A stretch of 64,000 nucleotides of DNA from an uncultured Lachnospiraceae bacterium. Lineage in GTDB: Bacteria > Bacillota > Clostridia > Lachnospirales > Lachnospiraceae. The notes beneath the pieces were generated by a model that saw nothing but the letters and a program-made list of their open reading frames with translations, was not told the origin of the DNA and searched no databases. A program made the position numbers and the translations under genes. The stretch is from contig CAOKOL010000019.1 in the NCBI GenBank assembly GCA_948470335.1, forward strand, positions 1 through 64,000, read 5' to 3'. The stretch's first letter is position 1. Every line of letters starts with the position of its first letter. Below, in pieces: positions 8,599 through 17,276 of the stretch.

Positions 8599-8700
8599 AA
8601 TGTCCGGCCGTAAAAATCAGATGGTTACGGGATGAACCGACATGGAGCTTGCAGGCAGTCTGTTGTTTGGAAATATAAATTTTGTATCTGATTATAAACC

Positions 8701-8738
8701 GGAGGAGAATCGGCAGTCAGGCGGTTCTCCTCCAACTT
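8701..8738 (+). terminator. Intrinsic terminator of the sigma/anti-sigma operon
   Basis: GGAGGAGAA pairs with TTCTCCTCC across a 15-base loop and is followed by a short T-run. Confidence 0.75.
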
Positions 8739-8952
8739 TTGGGGCGCATTCCGCTGTCCTTACGGTTTTGGACTTCTGACAGCTCCGGTTTCCCGCCGTA
8801 TTTTCGTGATTTTTTTGTATGCCGATATTGACTATTGAGTGGAATTATGATAGACTGTAAGGGCGAATGGAAGGAAAAGGTCTTTTTTTTTTGACCTAAA
8901 AAGGGTTGTACCCTGAAGAAGCAAACATCAATCATAAATGGAGGTGGAAGTT
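8739..8952 (+). promoter_or_regulatory. Upstream region of rpmG-secE-nusG
   Basis: A possible promoter has TTGACT at 8829-8834 and TAGACT 17 bases later. The leader then carries an odd GGTC-T(10)-GACC element at 8879-8896, and GGAGGTGG at 8940-8947 serves rpmG. No gene is seen. Confidence 0.4.
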
Positions 8953-9102
8953 GTGCGCGTTAAAATCACATTGGCATGTACGGAATGTAAGCAGCGGAAT
9001 TACAACATGACAAAAGAAAAGAAAAACCATCCCGACAGGATGGAGACGAAGAAATATTGTCGGTTCTGCAAAACCCATACGATGCATAAGGAAACCAAGT
9101 AA
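8953..9102 (+). CDS. rpmG: 50S ribosomal protein L33
   Basis: This 49-residue protein starts at a GTG and reads [19 protein letters not shown], ending MHKETK. Two CxxC pairs (CTEC and CRFC) form the zinc site of the zinc-containing L33 form. GGAGGTGG lies six bases before the start. It heads the classic rpmG-secE-nusG order, with secE starting 26 bases after the stop. Confidence 0.95.
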   Translation: MRVKITLACTECKQRNYNMTKEKKNHPDRMETKKYCRFCKTHTMHKETK

Positions 9103-9128
9103 TCCGGTCTGATTAAGGAAGTGACTGT

Positions 9129-9341
9129 ATGGAGAAAAAGAAGAAAGAAGCAGATGCAAAACCAGGTATCGGCGCATGGTTCAAAAGCCTGGAAGCCGAG
9201 TTCAAAAAGATTATCTGGCCGGATCGGACATCTCTGATCAGACAGTCTGTGGCAGTCATAGCTTCAGCAGTCAGCTTAGGGTTTCTGATTGCACTGCTTG
9301 ACGCGATTATCAAATTTGGTTTTGGATTTATTATTAAATAA
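9129..9341 (+). CDS. secE: Preprotein translocase subunit SecE
   Basis: The 70-residue protein has the SecE signature: an amphipathic helix (WFKSLEAEFKKIIWPDRTSL) and a single C-terminal membrane helix (about 43-65). SecE clamps the SecY channel of the Sec translocon. Single-helix SecE is the usual Gram-positive form. It is followed 15 bases later by nusG. Confidence 0.95.
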   Translation: MEKKKKEADAKPGIGAWFKSLEAEFKKIIWPDRTSLIRQSVAVIASAVSLGFLIALLDAIIKFGFGFIIK

Positions 9342-9356
9342 GGACTGGGTGATTTT

Positions 9357-9872
9357 ATGGCAGAGGCAAACTGGTATGTGGTTCACACTTATTCGGGCTA
9401 TGAAAACAAAGTAAAGGCCGATATTGAGAAGACAATCGAAAACCGTAAGCTCCATGATCTCATCCTGGAAGTGGCGGTTCCTCTGGAGAATGTGACGGAG
9501 GTCCGCAACGGTGCCAAAAAAGAAGTCCAAAAGAAACTGTTTCCCGGTTATGTGCTGATCAATATGGTGATGACGGACGACACATGGTATGTGATCCGGA
9601 ACACCCGAGGCGTTACCGGATTTGTCGGCCCGGGTTCCAAGCCGGTTCCGCTGACCATGGCGGAGATGGCGTCACTGGGAATCAAGGTCAGCGATATCGT
9701 CGTTGATTTTGAGGTGGGCGATGCGGTGACTGTAATGGCAGGCGTCTGGAAAGACACTGTCGGCGTGATTCAGTCCATCAATCATGGAAAGCAGCGCGTC
9801 ACGATTCATGTGGATCTGTTTGGCCGTGAAACACCGGTCGAGCTTAACTTCACGGAAGTGAAGAAGATGTAA
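9357..9872 (+). CDS. nusG: Transcription termination/antitermination protein NusG
   Basis: The NGN domain begins WYVVHTYSGYENKVK and contains KKLFPGYVLINM and WYVIRNTRGVTGFVG, which binds RNA polymerase. The C-terminal KOW domain includes VGDAVTVMAGVWKDTVGVIQ, which contacts S10 or Rho. The length of 171 residues is normal. It links transcription to the translation genes that follow. Confidence 0.96.
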   Translation: MAEANWYVVHTYSGYENKVKADIEKTIENRKLHDLILEVAVPLENVTEVRNGAKKEVQKKLFPGYVLINMVMTDDTWYVIRNTRGVTGFVGPGSKPVPLTMAEMASLGIKVSDIVVDFEVGDAVTVMAGVWKDTVGVIQSINHGKQRVTIHVDLFGRETPVELNFTEVKKM

Positions 9873-9892
9873 CTGCCCTGCGCTTTCGCAGG

Positions 9893-9926
9893 GAGTGGGA
9901 GGGATGATTCTCCCGCCAATACCACA
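9893..9926 (+). promoter_or_regulatory. Hairpin leader element before rplK
   Basis: GTGG at 9895-9898 pairs with CCAC at 9922-9925 and encloses a GGGAG/CTCCC stem. A very similar element precedes rplA at 10443-10474. The two sit at similar distances before the ribosome binding sites of L11 and L1, so a site for autoregulation by a ribosomal protein (L1 is the classical regulator of this operon) is possible. A separate CCCTGCG/CGCAGGG hairpin lies just before it. Confidence 0.45.
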
Positions 9927-9966
9927 CGCACTTGAGATTAAGTGTACGATTTAGGAGGTGCCTACA

Positions 9967-10392
9967 ATGGCAAAAAAAGTATCAGGTTATATTAAATTGC
10001 AGATTCCTGCAGGCAAGGCAACACCTGCGCCGCCGGTTGGCCCCGCACTGGGTCAGCATGGTGTGAATATCGTGCAGTTTACGAAAGAATTTAACGCAAG
10101 AACGGCAGACCAGGGCGATATGGTAATTCCCGTAGTGATTACCGTATATGCGGACAGAAGCTTCAGCTTTATCACAAAGACGCCGCCGGCAGCCGTGCTG
10201 CTGAAAAAGGCCTGCAATATCAAATCCGGTTCAGGCGTTCCGAATAAGACAAAGGTTGCAACGATCACAAAGGCTGAGGTTCAGAAAATTGCCGAACTGA
10301 AAATGCCCGACTTAAATGCCGCTTCCGTTGAAGCAGCCGTCAGCATGATCGCAGGCACGGCCCGCAGCATGGGCATCACGGTAGTAGACTGA
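9967..10392 (+). CDS. rplK: 50S ribosomal protein L11
   Basis: The 141-residue protein starts [20 protein letters not shown], with the [11 protein letters not shown] and [11 protein letters not shown] motifs of L11. It binds the GTPase-associated centre of 23S rRNA. AGGAGGTG at 9953-9960 selects the ATG at 9967. Confidence 0.97.
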   Translation: MAKKVSGYIKLQIPAGKATPAPPVGPALGQHGVNIVQFTKEFNARTADQGDMVIPVVITVYADRSFSFITKTPPAAVLLKKACNIKSGSGVPNKTKVATITKAEVQKIAELKMPDLNAASVEAAVSMIAGTARSMGITVVD

Positions 10393-10442
10393 CCGTCGGA
10401 AAAGAGTTTGTAGCTTGAACTGTCTTAACTGGAGTTTAATAT

Positions 10443-10474
10443 GTGGGAGGGTATCGGATTCCCGCAATCACCAC
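10443..10474 (+). promoter_or_regulatory. Hairpin leader element before rplA
   Basis: GTGG pairs with CCAC around a GGGA/TCCC stem and shares the string GTGGGAGGG with the element before rplK. It ends just before the AGGAGG of rplA, where folding could affect translation. Confidence 0.45.
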
Positions 10475-10488
10475 TAGGAGGTTTTTTA

Positions 10489-11181
10489 ATGAAAAGAGGA
10501 AAAAAATACGCAGAGGCCGCAAAACAGGTAGACCGCGCAACTCTCTATGATACGGAAGAAGCGATCGCACTGGTAAAGAAAGCAGCTCCTGCCAAATTCG
10601 ATGAAACGGTTGAAGTTCATATCAGAACAGGCTGTGACGGCCGTCATGCCGACCAGCAGATTCGTGGTGCGGTCGTACTGCCCCACGGAACAGGCAAAAC
10701 TGTCAGAGTTCTGGTGTTCGCAAAGAATGCAAAAGCAGACGAGGCGACTGCAGCAGGCGCAGATTTCGTGGGCGCCGAGGAGCTGATCCCCAGAATCCAG
10801 AACGAAGGCTGGCTGGATTTCGACGTTGTAGTGGCGACACCCGATATGATGGGCGTTGTCGGACGTCTGGGCCGTGTACTTGGTCCCAAAGGACTGATGC
10901 CCAACCCCAAGGCCGGCACCGTAACGATGGACGTGGCAAAAGCCATTGCCGATATCAAAGCCGGTAAGATCGAATACAGATTAGACAAGACAAATATCAT
11001 TCATGTGCCGATTGGTAAAGTTTCCTTTACGGAGGAACAGTTAGCGGACAACTTCCAGACGCTGATCGGTGCTGTTATCAAGGCAAAGCCCAGCGCGGTA
11101 AAAGGCCAGTTCTTAAAGAGCGTGACCATTGCCTCCACCATGGGACCGGGCGTGAGACTGAATCCGGCGAAGCTGGTATAA
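10489..11181 (+). CDS. rplA: 50S ribosomal protein L1
   Basis: The 230-residue protein starts [15 protein letters not shown] and contains the L1 signature ([20 protein letters not shown], then [11 protein letters not shown]). L1 forms the ribosomal stalk at the E site and usually represses its own operon. AGGAGG lies just before the ATG at 10489; the upstream in-frame codons belong to the leader element. Confidence 0.97.
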   Translation: MKRGKKYAEAAKQVDRATLYDTEEAIALVKKAAPAKFDETVEVHIRTGCDGRHADQQIRGAVVLPHGTGKTVRVLVFAKNAKADEATAAGADFVGAEELIPRIQNEGWLDFDVVVATPDMMGVVGRLGRVLGPKGLMPNPKAGTVTMDVAKAIADIKAGKIEYRLDKTNIIHVPIGKVSFTEEQLADNFQTLIGAVIKAKPSAVKGQFLKSVTIASTMGPGVRLNPAKLV

Positions 11182-11279
11182 ACCGGCCGGCCGTATGCGA
11201 GTGAACGGTACCGTAAAACCGTACGGATCAACACGCATTTTGCTTGACAGCACGGATTATTTATGATAATTTATATAAA

Positions 11280-11410
11280 GTGTGCGACGCACACCCTATA
11301 CGCCGAAGACAGCAGGTGCCCTATGGGCGTAAGCTTCGCCGCCTGCCGAGGATAAGAAAGTGATAGAATCTCTGTGCCTCTTTTGTCTTTGGATGAAAGA
11401 GGCTTTTTAT
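11280..11410 (+). ncRNA. Ribosomal protein L10 leader
   Basis: The region after a TTGACA box (11246-11251) carries a GTGTGCG/CGCACAC hairpin, then the L10-leader core (CCGAAGACAGCAGGTG ... CGCCGCCTGCCGAGG). It ends in an attenuator hairpin (GCCTCTTT/GAAAGAGGC, 11376-11403) with a T-run. In Firmicutes the L10-L12 complex binds this RNA and reduces expression of rplJ-rplL. Confidence 0.88.
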
Positions 11411-11472
11411 ATTATGATATCATAGTGAAAAGTTCTTTCCTTTCGGCGGAATATAACAAGGAGGTAAGGACC

Positions 11473-11961
11473 ATGGCAAAAGTTGAATTAAAGCAGCCGG
11501 TTGTTGCTGAGATTTCAGAATTGCTTTCCGATGCAAAAGCAGCGGTACTGGTGGACTACAGAGGCCTTACGGTTGAGGAGGACACCGCTCTGCGCCGTCA
11601 GTTGAGAGAAGCCGGCGTAACCTACAAGGTTTATAAGAACACCCTGCTGAATTTTGCGGTAAAGGGAACCGAATTTGAAGCGTTGGCGCCTCATCTTGCA
11701 GGCCCTACGGCGCTGGCCGTATCCAAAGAGGATGCAGCCGCACCTGCGAAGATTCTGTTTAACTTCTCAAAGAAGGCAGAAAATCTGGAATTAAAGGCCG
11801 GTGTTGTAGAAGGCACCTATTATGACGAAAAGGGCATCCAGGTAATCGCAACGATCCCCAGCCGCGAAGAACTGCTGGGCAAACTGCTTGGAAGCATTCA
11901 GTCCCCTGTTGCAAACTTCGCCCGCGTAATCAACCAAATCGCAGAAGCGAAAGAGGCATAA
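11473..11961 (+). CDS. rplJ: 50S ribosomal protein L10
   Basis: The 162-residue protein starts MAKVELKQPVVAEISELL and has the L10 motifs AAVLVDYRGLTV and TYKVYKNTLLNFA. Its C-terminal helix anchors the L12 dimers. AAGGAGG lies 11 bases before the ATG. Three structured repeats separate it from rplL. Confidence 0.97.
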   Translation: MAKVELKQPVVAEISELLSDAKAAVLVDYRGLTVEEDTALRRQLREAGVTYKVYKNTLLNFAVKGTEFEALAPHLAGPTALAVSKEDAAAPAKILFNFSKKAENLELKAGVVEGTYYDEKGIQVIATIPSREELLGKLLGSIQSPVANFARVINQIAEAKEA

Positions 11962-12228
11962 AATTCTTAGTGAAACCGAGCCGGAGGCGAGAGACGAGCT
12001 TAGAATTTTAGCCGTTCGATTGAGCGAATGCGAAATCGAACATTCCGCATGAATTCTTAGTGAAACCGAGCCGAAGGCGAGAGTTGAACTTAGAATTTTA
12101 GCCGTTCCACCGACGATAGGAGGTGGAACATCCCGTAAGAATTCTTAGTGAGTCCGAGCCGGAGGCGAGAGACGAGCTTAGAATTTTAGCCGTTCGATTG
12201 AGCGAATGCGAAATCGAACATTCCGTTG
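11962..12228 (+). repeat. Three tandem two-hairpin repeats between rplJ and rplL
   Basis: Three units of 88-90 bases start at 11962, 12052 and 12140. Each has an outer stem (AATTCTTAG ... CTTAGAATT) enclosing a CGAGCC/GGCGAG hairpin, then a second hairpin, then an ATTCCG- or ATCCCG-like tail. Units 1 and 3 are nearly identical (second stem GTTCGATT/AATCGAAC). Unit 2 has GTTCCACC/GGTGGAAC, so both arms changed together. The array begins right at the rplJ stop codon and ends about 40 bases before rplL. RNA processing, stability or stoichiometry control of the rplJ-rplL message is the inference. Confidence 0.85.
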
Positions 12229-12268
12229 AATTTTTAAAAACTAAATTTTAATTTGGAGGTAAAATAAA

Positions 12269-12646
12269 ATGGCAAAATTGACAACTGCTGAATTTATTGA
12301 CGCAATCAAAGAGTTAACCGTATTAGAGTTAAATGAATTAGTAAAAGCATGTGAGGAAGAGTTTGGCGTATCTGCGGCAGCAGGCGTAGTTGTTGCGGCA
12401 GCAGGCGACGGCGGAGCGGCAGCAGGCGAGGAGAAGACCGAATTCGACGTAGAGCTGACCGATATCGGACCGAACAAGGTTAAGGTTATCAAAGTTGTTC
12501 GTGAGCTGACCGGCCTGGGCCTGAAAGAAGCGAAAGAAGTTGTTGACGGCGCTCCCAAGAACGTAAAAGAAGGCGTTTCCAAGGAAGAAGCCGAGGCTGC
12601 AAAGGCTGCATTAGAGGCAGAAGGCGCAAAGATCACTCTGAAATAA
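12269..12646 (+). CDS. rplL: 50S ribosomal protein L7/L12
   Basis: The 125-residue protein has the N-terminal dimerisation helices ([20 protein letters not shown]), an Ala/Gly-rich hinge and the C-terminal domain ([40 protein letters not shown]) that recruits translation factors. TTGGAGGT precedes the ATG. A strong terminator follows at once, and rpoB, the usual next gene, is not there. Confidence 0.97.
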   Translation: MAKLTTAEFIDAIKELTVLELNELVKACEEEFGVSAAAGVVVAAAGDGGAAAGEEKTEFDVELTDIGPNKVKVIKVVRELTGLGLKEAKEVVDGAPKNVKEGVSKEEAEAAKAALEAEGAKITLK

Positions 12647-12671
12647 TTGGTCCTTCCAAATTTTGTAAAAA

Positions 12672-12726
12672 CGGAAAACCCCCGGGAAATCTGTATACTC
12701 CAGAGTTTCCCAGGGGGTTTTTTATC
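12672..12726 (+). terminator. Intrinsic terminator after rplL
   Basis: AAAACCCCC-GGGAAA pairs with TTTCCC-AGGGGGTTTT and is followed by TTTTTT. It ends the ribosomal operon, so rpoBC would need a separate promoter elsewhere. Confidence 0.9.
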
Positions 12727-12765
12727 GTTGCTGTAAAAAGTGCGGAATAATACGTCCGGTTACTT

Positions 12766-13014
12766 TTATTGTTCCTGATAAGCTACCAGGACGATGTTTT
12801 TTCCGCAGGTTTTGCTGATTTCCTTTTCCAGCGCGTCAATTTTCTGATTGCATTCGTCGGTGATGCTGGCGGTGCGGTAGTGATTGCCGCCTTTCCCTTT
12901 TCCGCTTCCGCAGCCGCAACTGTTCTCGGCTCTCAGTGCGTTTTCCATGCGGTCGGCCGCAGCGCGGCAGCTTGCGGGAAGATCTGTGAATGTATCATGG
13001 GATGTGTGACTCAT
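12766..13014 (-). CDS. Small protein of unknown function with CGCGSG motif
   Basis: I do not recognise this 82-residue protein. It starts MSHTSHDTFTDLPASCRAAA, has a short Cys/Gly/Lys stretch (SCGCGSGKGKGG) in the middle, and ends in a helix with further cysteines (ECNQKIDALEKEISKTCGKN). There is no signal peptide or membrane helix. GGAGG lies eight bases before the ATG at 13014, which supports translation; the longer frame upstream lacks a site. A small metal- or nucleic-acid-binding role is possible, but nothing proves it. Confidence 0.65.
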   Translation of the reverse strand: MSHTSHDTFTDLPASCRAAADRMENALRAENSCGCGSGKGKGGNHYRTASITDECNQKIDALEKEISKTCGKNIVLVAYQEQ

Positions 13015-13322
13015 AACAAACGCCTCCTTTTTCATGAAGTACGGCAAAACGCGCCGGTGATGCGTTTTGCCGGATTCAGCTACAGAAAATAGGATGCGCA
13101 GAAAGAAAATAAAATATGCTTTTTTAAAAACCGTATTTCTGGCAATTTTTATTTTTGTTCCCAAATGCGTATGACGGCAAAAATTCGGACAGGACTTGAT
13201 TTTTAACAGTTTCATGGTACACTGAAAGAAAAGAAGAACATATGAAAAAAGGGTATTGATCCTTTGCTCAGGCGGAATGGACAGTTGTCCGCGGGTATTG
13301 TTTTACAATAAAGGAGAAAAAG
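13015..13322. other. Intergenic region with probable cls promoter
   Basis: No gene is seen. A possible plus-strand promoter (TTGATT near 13197, TACACT 16 bases later) would give a leader of about 100 bases for cls. Confidence 0.35.
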
Positions 13323-14795
13323 ATGGATAACATCTGGTCGTTTATGGGACAGGCATGGAGCTGGGTCTGGGAAAATATTTTCTATATTAATATCATACTG
13401 GCCGTATTGATTGTGTTCTTTCAGAGACGAGATCCGAAGGCCGTGTGGACCTGGCTGCTGGCCCTGTATTTTCTGCCGATTATCGGGTTTGTTTTTTATC
13501 TGCTGATCTGCCAGGATTACCGGAAGCAGAAGATGTTCCGGATTAAAGATGTGGAGGATTCCCTGAACAGAATGCGCACCCGGCAGGAAGAAGAACTGAT
13601 TCAGCGAAAAACCCATATTCAGGATCTTGTTTTTCAGGAATATGCGGATCTGGCTCTTTATAATCTGGAGGCCAACGGTGCGGTTTATACCAGAGGGAAC
13701 GATATAAAGGTATTTACCGACGGCGTGGAAAAATTTGAGGATTTAAAAGCCGAGATCAAAAAAGCGGAACAATATATCCATATGGAGTACTATATTATTC
13801 AGAATGATTCTCTTTTCGGGGAGATCAGCCAGCTTCTGATGGAAAAGGCCCGGGAGGGCGTGGAGGTGCGGGTGCTGTATGACGCCATGGGCTGCCGGAT
13901 GATGCCGCCCTGGGTGATTCGCAGGCTGAAACAGGCGGGCGTGGAAGTGGCTGTCTTTTTCCCGGCGATTCTGAGATGGTTTCAGGTCAGAGTCAATTAC
14001 CGCAATCACAGAAAAATTGTTGTGATCGACGGCAGAGTGGGATATGTGGGCGGTTTTAATATCGGCGAAGAATATATTTCTAAAAGCAAAAAATTCGGTT
14101 ACTGGAGAGATACCCATTTAAAGCTGTGGGGACCGTCGGTTATGGGGCTGCAGCTTCGGTTTGTGCTGGACTGGAATTTTGCGGCGAAGGACAATCTGTT
14201 CCGGGATGCGAAATATTTTCAGGAGAAGGGGGAAGTCTGCCGCGGGGATAAAGGGGTTCAGATCGTGGCCAGCGGTCCCGATTCCCACAGTCAGGAAATC
14301 AGGGACAATTATCTGCGGCTGATGCACAAGGCCAAAGACCATATTTATATCCAGACCCCCTATTTTGTGCCGGACGATGCGATTCTGTCCGCATTGATTA
14401 TTGCCGCAAAATCCGGCGTGGACGTGCGGCTGATGATTCCCTGTAAGCCGGATCATCCTTTTGTGTACTGGGCTTCCTATTCTTATATCTGGGATCTGCT
14501 GGAGGCGGGAGCCAGGTGTTTTACCTATCGGAACGGTTTTCTTCATTCCAAGCTGGTGACGGCGGACGGACTTGTGGCCTGCTGCGGTACGGCAAATTTG
14601 GATATCCGCAGCTTTCAGCTAAATTTTGAGGTGAATGCGGTGATTTACGATCAGGATACCACGGAGGAACTGGAAAAAGCGTTTTTGAAGGATATCGGGC
14701 AGTCAAAAGAAATTACCAGAGAGCTGTATGCCCAGCGATCTCTGATCGTAAGAGTGAAAGAACAGGTTTCCCGGCTGCTGTCGCCCCTTTTGTAG
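13323..14795 (+). CDS. cls: Cardiolipin synthase
   Basis: This enzyme joins two phosphatidylglycerols into cardiolipin at the membrane. The 490-residue protein has two N-terminal membrane helices (about 18-36 and 43-62) and two phospholipase-D HKD motifs, H229-R-K231...D236 (HRKIVVIDGRVGYVGG) and H408-S-K410...D415 (HSKLVTADGLVACCGTANLD). The length and layout are those of bacterial ClsA-type enzymes. AAAGGAG precedes the ATG. The neighbour plsC, on the other strand, also makes phospholipids. Confidence 0.94.
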   Translation: MDNIWSFMGQAWSWVWENIFYINIILAVLIVFFQRRDPKAVWTWLLALYFLPIIGFVFYLLICQDYRKQKMFRIKDVEDSLNRMRTRQEEELIQRKTHIQDLVFQEYADLALYNLEANGAVYTRGNDIKVFTDGVEKFEDLKAEIKKAEQYIHMEYYIIQNDSLFGEISQLLMEKAREGVEVRVLYDAMGCRMMPPWVIRRLKQAGVEVAVFFPAILRWFQVRVNYRNHRKIVVIDGRVGYVGGFNIGEEYISKSKKFGYWRDTHLKLWGPSVMGLQLRFVLDWNFAAKDNLFRDAKYFQEKGEVCRGDKGVQIVASGPDSHSQEIRDNYLRLMHKAKDHIYIQTPYFVPDDAILSALIIAAKSGVDVRLMIPCKPDHPFVYWASYSYIWDLLEAGARCFTYRNGFLHSKLVTADGLVACCGTANLDIRSFQLNFEVNAVIYDQDTTEELEKAFLKDIGQSKEITRELYAQRSLIVRVKEQVSRLLSPLL

Positions 14796-14824
14796 CAGCC
14801 GGGGAAATCAATGGCGGGGAGCGG

Positions 14825-15556
14825 TCAGGTATTACCGGGTTCATTGTCCAGCATTGTCTGAATGGTTTCTCTGACTTTTCGGTTCAGTTCTTTTTTTTCT
14901 TCCCTGGAAAGTCCCGCCGTGGGCATGGGCTTTCCGAATTCCACCGTTACCTGTGCCTTTTTCATTCTGGGGAAATGGTTTTCGAAAATGTCCGCCGTGC
15001 GGTGCATGGCCACCGGGACGATGGGACAGCCGGATTTTTCGGCAATCTTAAAGCTTCCCTCTTTAAACGGCAGCATTCCTTCTTCTCTGCTTCTGGTTCC
15101 CTCAGGGAAAATCCAGATGGAGACGCCCTGCTTTACGCTGTCAATGGCGGACAGGATGGTTTTCAGCCCTTCTTTCAGGTTTTCCCGGTCTAAAAACTGG
15201 CAGTGCAGGTTTCGCATCCAGGTGGACAGGAGGGGGTATCGTTCCATCTCTTTTTTGGCGACAAAGCCGCATTCGCCTTTGATCAGCGTGTAGCCGATCA
15301 CGATGTCAAAGTAGCTTCTGTGGTTTCCCACATAGAGAACCGGCTGATCCTCCGGGATATTTTCACGGCCGATAACGGTCAGCTCTGTCCCGCTTAAAAC
15401 CAGAACGCTGCGAAAGGCCCACTGCACGATTTTCAGCGAAGAACGGCTCATTTTTTCCGGATTGAACTTTCCGATGATATATTCCGCCAGCAGAAGGGGA
15501 GACCCCAGCACTAGAAACAGGATGACAAAAGAAGCGGTGGCTAGAAATCGGATCAT
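14825..15556 (-). CDS. plsC: 1-acyl-sn-glycerol-3-phosphate acyltransferase
   Basis: PlsC adds the second acyl chain to lysophosphatidic acid. The 243-residue protein has an N-terminal membrane helix and the four acyltransferase blocks, including the catalytic HX4D (NHRSYFD), FPEGTRS and the Pro-containing block CPIVPVAMHRT. It is convergent with cls. Confidence 0.93.
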   Translation of the reverse strand: MIRFLATASFVILFLVLGSPLLLAEYIIGKFNPEKMSRSSLKIVQWAFRSVLVLSGTELTVIGRENIPEDQPVLYVGNHRSYFDIVIGYTLIKGECGFVAKKEMERYPLLSTWMRNLHCQFLDRENLKEGLKTILSAIDSVKQGVSIWIFPEGTRSREEGMLPFKEGSFKIAEKSGCPIVPVAMHRTADIFENHFPRMKKAQVTVEFGKPMPTAGLSREEKKELNRKVRETIQTMLDNEPGNT

Positions 15557-15672
15557 AAGTTAAAACCTCCCATGCGGTGTGAATGGCAGTTTTGTTTGAA
15601 ACAGTTGGGTTCTGCCGTAATTTCTTTTTAAAAGTATAGCATGGTCTGTTTTTTATAGCAAGATATGATACA

Positions 15673-15712
15673 AACAAAACGACCCGGACCATAACCTGTT
15701 CCGGGCCGTCTT
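15673..15712 (-). terminator. Intrinsic terminator of the DUF3829-like lipoprotein gene
   Basis: Read on the minus strand, GACGGCCCGGA pairs with TCCGGGTC and is followed by TTTTGTTT. Confidence 0.7.
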
Positions 15713-15772
15713 TCCTATTTAGTATATGCGCTCCCCGCTCTGTTTTCCGTGAACGGAGTCATTGACCGGTTA

Positions 15773-16819
15773 TTACTCCACAAACACCGAATTATACCGG
15801 TCGATACACTTCCCTAAGGTCTCGGAGAAATGTCCGATGGAGCCCAGCGGTGCGCCGGAGCCGCTTAAATCCAGAGGCTGTCCGCTTTCTACCTGCTTAA
15901 TCATCCATTCCAGCGCCTGAATCAGAGAATCATAAAGGCCGTCGAAAGGACGGGAATTGCTGAGTGACTCTTTGATTAACTGGTTGTTGTCCGCCAGAGC
16001 GGCGTCCAGGTCGGCGACGGTGGCTACCAGTTCATTATAGAGATTCTTGATTTCCGTAAGATCCATGCCGGTGATGTTTTCGTCGGTGATCTCCTGATTA
16101 TAGATTTCGTCCAGCACCGCTTTGCCGATGGTGATTCCGTGGCTGGCATTGTAGATAATCAGTTGTCCGTCGGCTTTCATCTGTTCTTCTTCTTTGGCGG
16201 TTCTCTCATCGCCCATCTTTGCAACCGCATCCATGTAATTCGTTCCCATGGTATAGAAAGTATCTGCGTTTGCGTAGATTACGGTATGATATTCCTTTGC
16301 TTTCTCATACTGATTGTCAGCATAGTCATAGCTGTCGCTGATTGCGGAGAAGGTTTCCATCAGCGCTCTTAACGGATCGGCCATTTCCTTGACCATGGCA
16401 TCCAGCTCGTCAAAGGCCGGTTCCATATCGGCCAGTTGTAAGCAGTCATCGATGATATCGGTGTTCTTGCCGTAAATGCTGTAGCCATAGGTATACCCGG
16501 TGTCAGGCAGCAGGGCAAATTCTTCCGTATAGTCCACCACTTCAAAATAGTAGTCGATATTATCCAGGATATCAAGAATATCGTTGTTCAGGTCCACATA
16601 ATAGTTGTACTTGACCAGTTCCATCTGCTCCGGGGCCAGGGTTTCTTCTTCCGCCTCGGTTTTGGCTTCCGTCTCCTGCACGGTGGTTTCCGTTTCGGGG
16701 GCTGTGGTATTTTTCTCTGCGTCAGAGCCGCTGTCCTTCTGCCCGCAGCCGGACAGGACAAAGGAAAGAAGCAGGACAATGGCTGCTTTTCCTAATGTGT
16801 TTTTGTGTGATGCGTTCAT
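15773..16819 (-). CDS. DUF3829-like lipoprotein
   Basis: The 348-residue protein has a lipoprotein signal (AIVLLLSFVLSGC) with the lipid-modified Cys at about residue 25, then a Thr/Glu-rich linker (about 30-65). The helical, Asp/Tyr-rich domain resembles DUF3829/YiiG proteins, whose function is unknown. AGGAGG lies before the ATG. It is a single gene with its own terminator. The family call rests on general resemblance only. Confidence 0.7.
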   Translation of the reverse strand: MNASHKNTLGKAAIVLLLSFVLSGCGQKDSGSDAEKNTTAPETETTVQETEAKTEAEEETLAPEQMELVKYNYYVDLNNDILDILDNIDYYFEVVDYTEEFALLPDTGYTYGYSIYGKNTDIIDDCLQLADMEPAFDELDAMVKEMADPLRALMETFSAISDSYDYADNQYEKAKEYHTVIYANADTFYTMGTNYMDAVAKMGDERTAKEEEQMKADGQLIIYNASHGITIGKAVLDEIYNQEITDENITGMDLTEIKNLYNELVATVADLDAALADNNQLIKESLSNSRPFDGLYDSLIQALEWMIKQVESGQPLDLSGSGAPLGSIGHFSETLGKCIDRYNSVFVE

Positions 16820-17276
16820 TGTGTTCCTCCTACTTTTTTATATTTATAGATGCTTATGCCTGATTCTTCAACCGGAATCAGGCGCAATCTCTTTGCAGTT
16901 GAAAGTACTTTATATGATCTTCTTGCGTGTATTGTAAAACGGAGCCGTCCTGTATGGAATATAACAACAAACATTATATCAGGTAAAAGGGGGAAAGACA
17001 AGTATTCCGCCGATCATTCCGGCAATTTCGGGCAGCTTGAAAAAAGCATCAGGGCAAAACAGAGAATCAGATGAAATCAGACAAAATATCGCGGGAATCA
17101 ATTGACAACGACTGTGATTTCCGGTTAGAATAAAAGTCCAAACCTGATCGTAAAAACGGGTTTTCCGTTTTTCCCATTTCGGCCGGTCGGAAGTGGATTA
17201 TTTCGCAAAGATGCGTTTACATAGAAAAGCTGACGGCAGATGACAGTTATGCCGGAAATGCAAGGAGGAAGATAAA
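16820..17276. other. Divergent intergenic region with M60 promoter
   Basis: No gene is seen. A plus-strand promoter has TTGACA at 17102-17107 and TAGAAT at 17126-17131 (18-base spacer). The leader of about 140 bases contains an AAAAACGGG/CCGTTTTT hairpin near 17152-17175, and AAGGAGGA precedes the peptidase start. Confidence 0.6.

Noticed and set aside
11962..12228. The rplJ-rplL repeats as a CRISPR array
   Set aside because: There are only three units, with no constant short repeat and variable spacer pattern, no cas genes nearby, and each unit folds into two hairpins.
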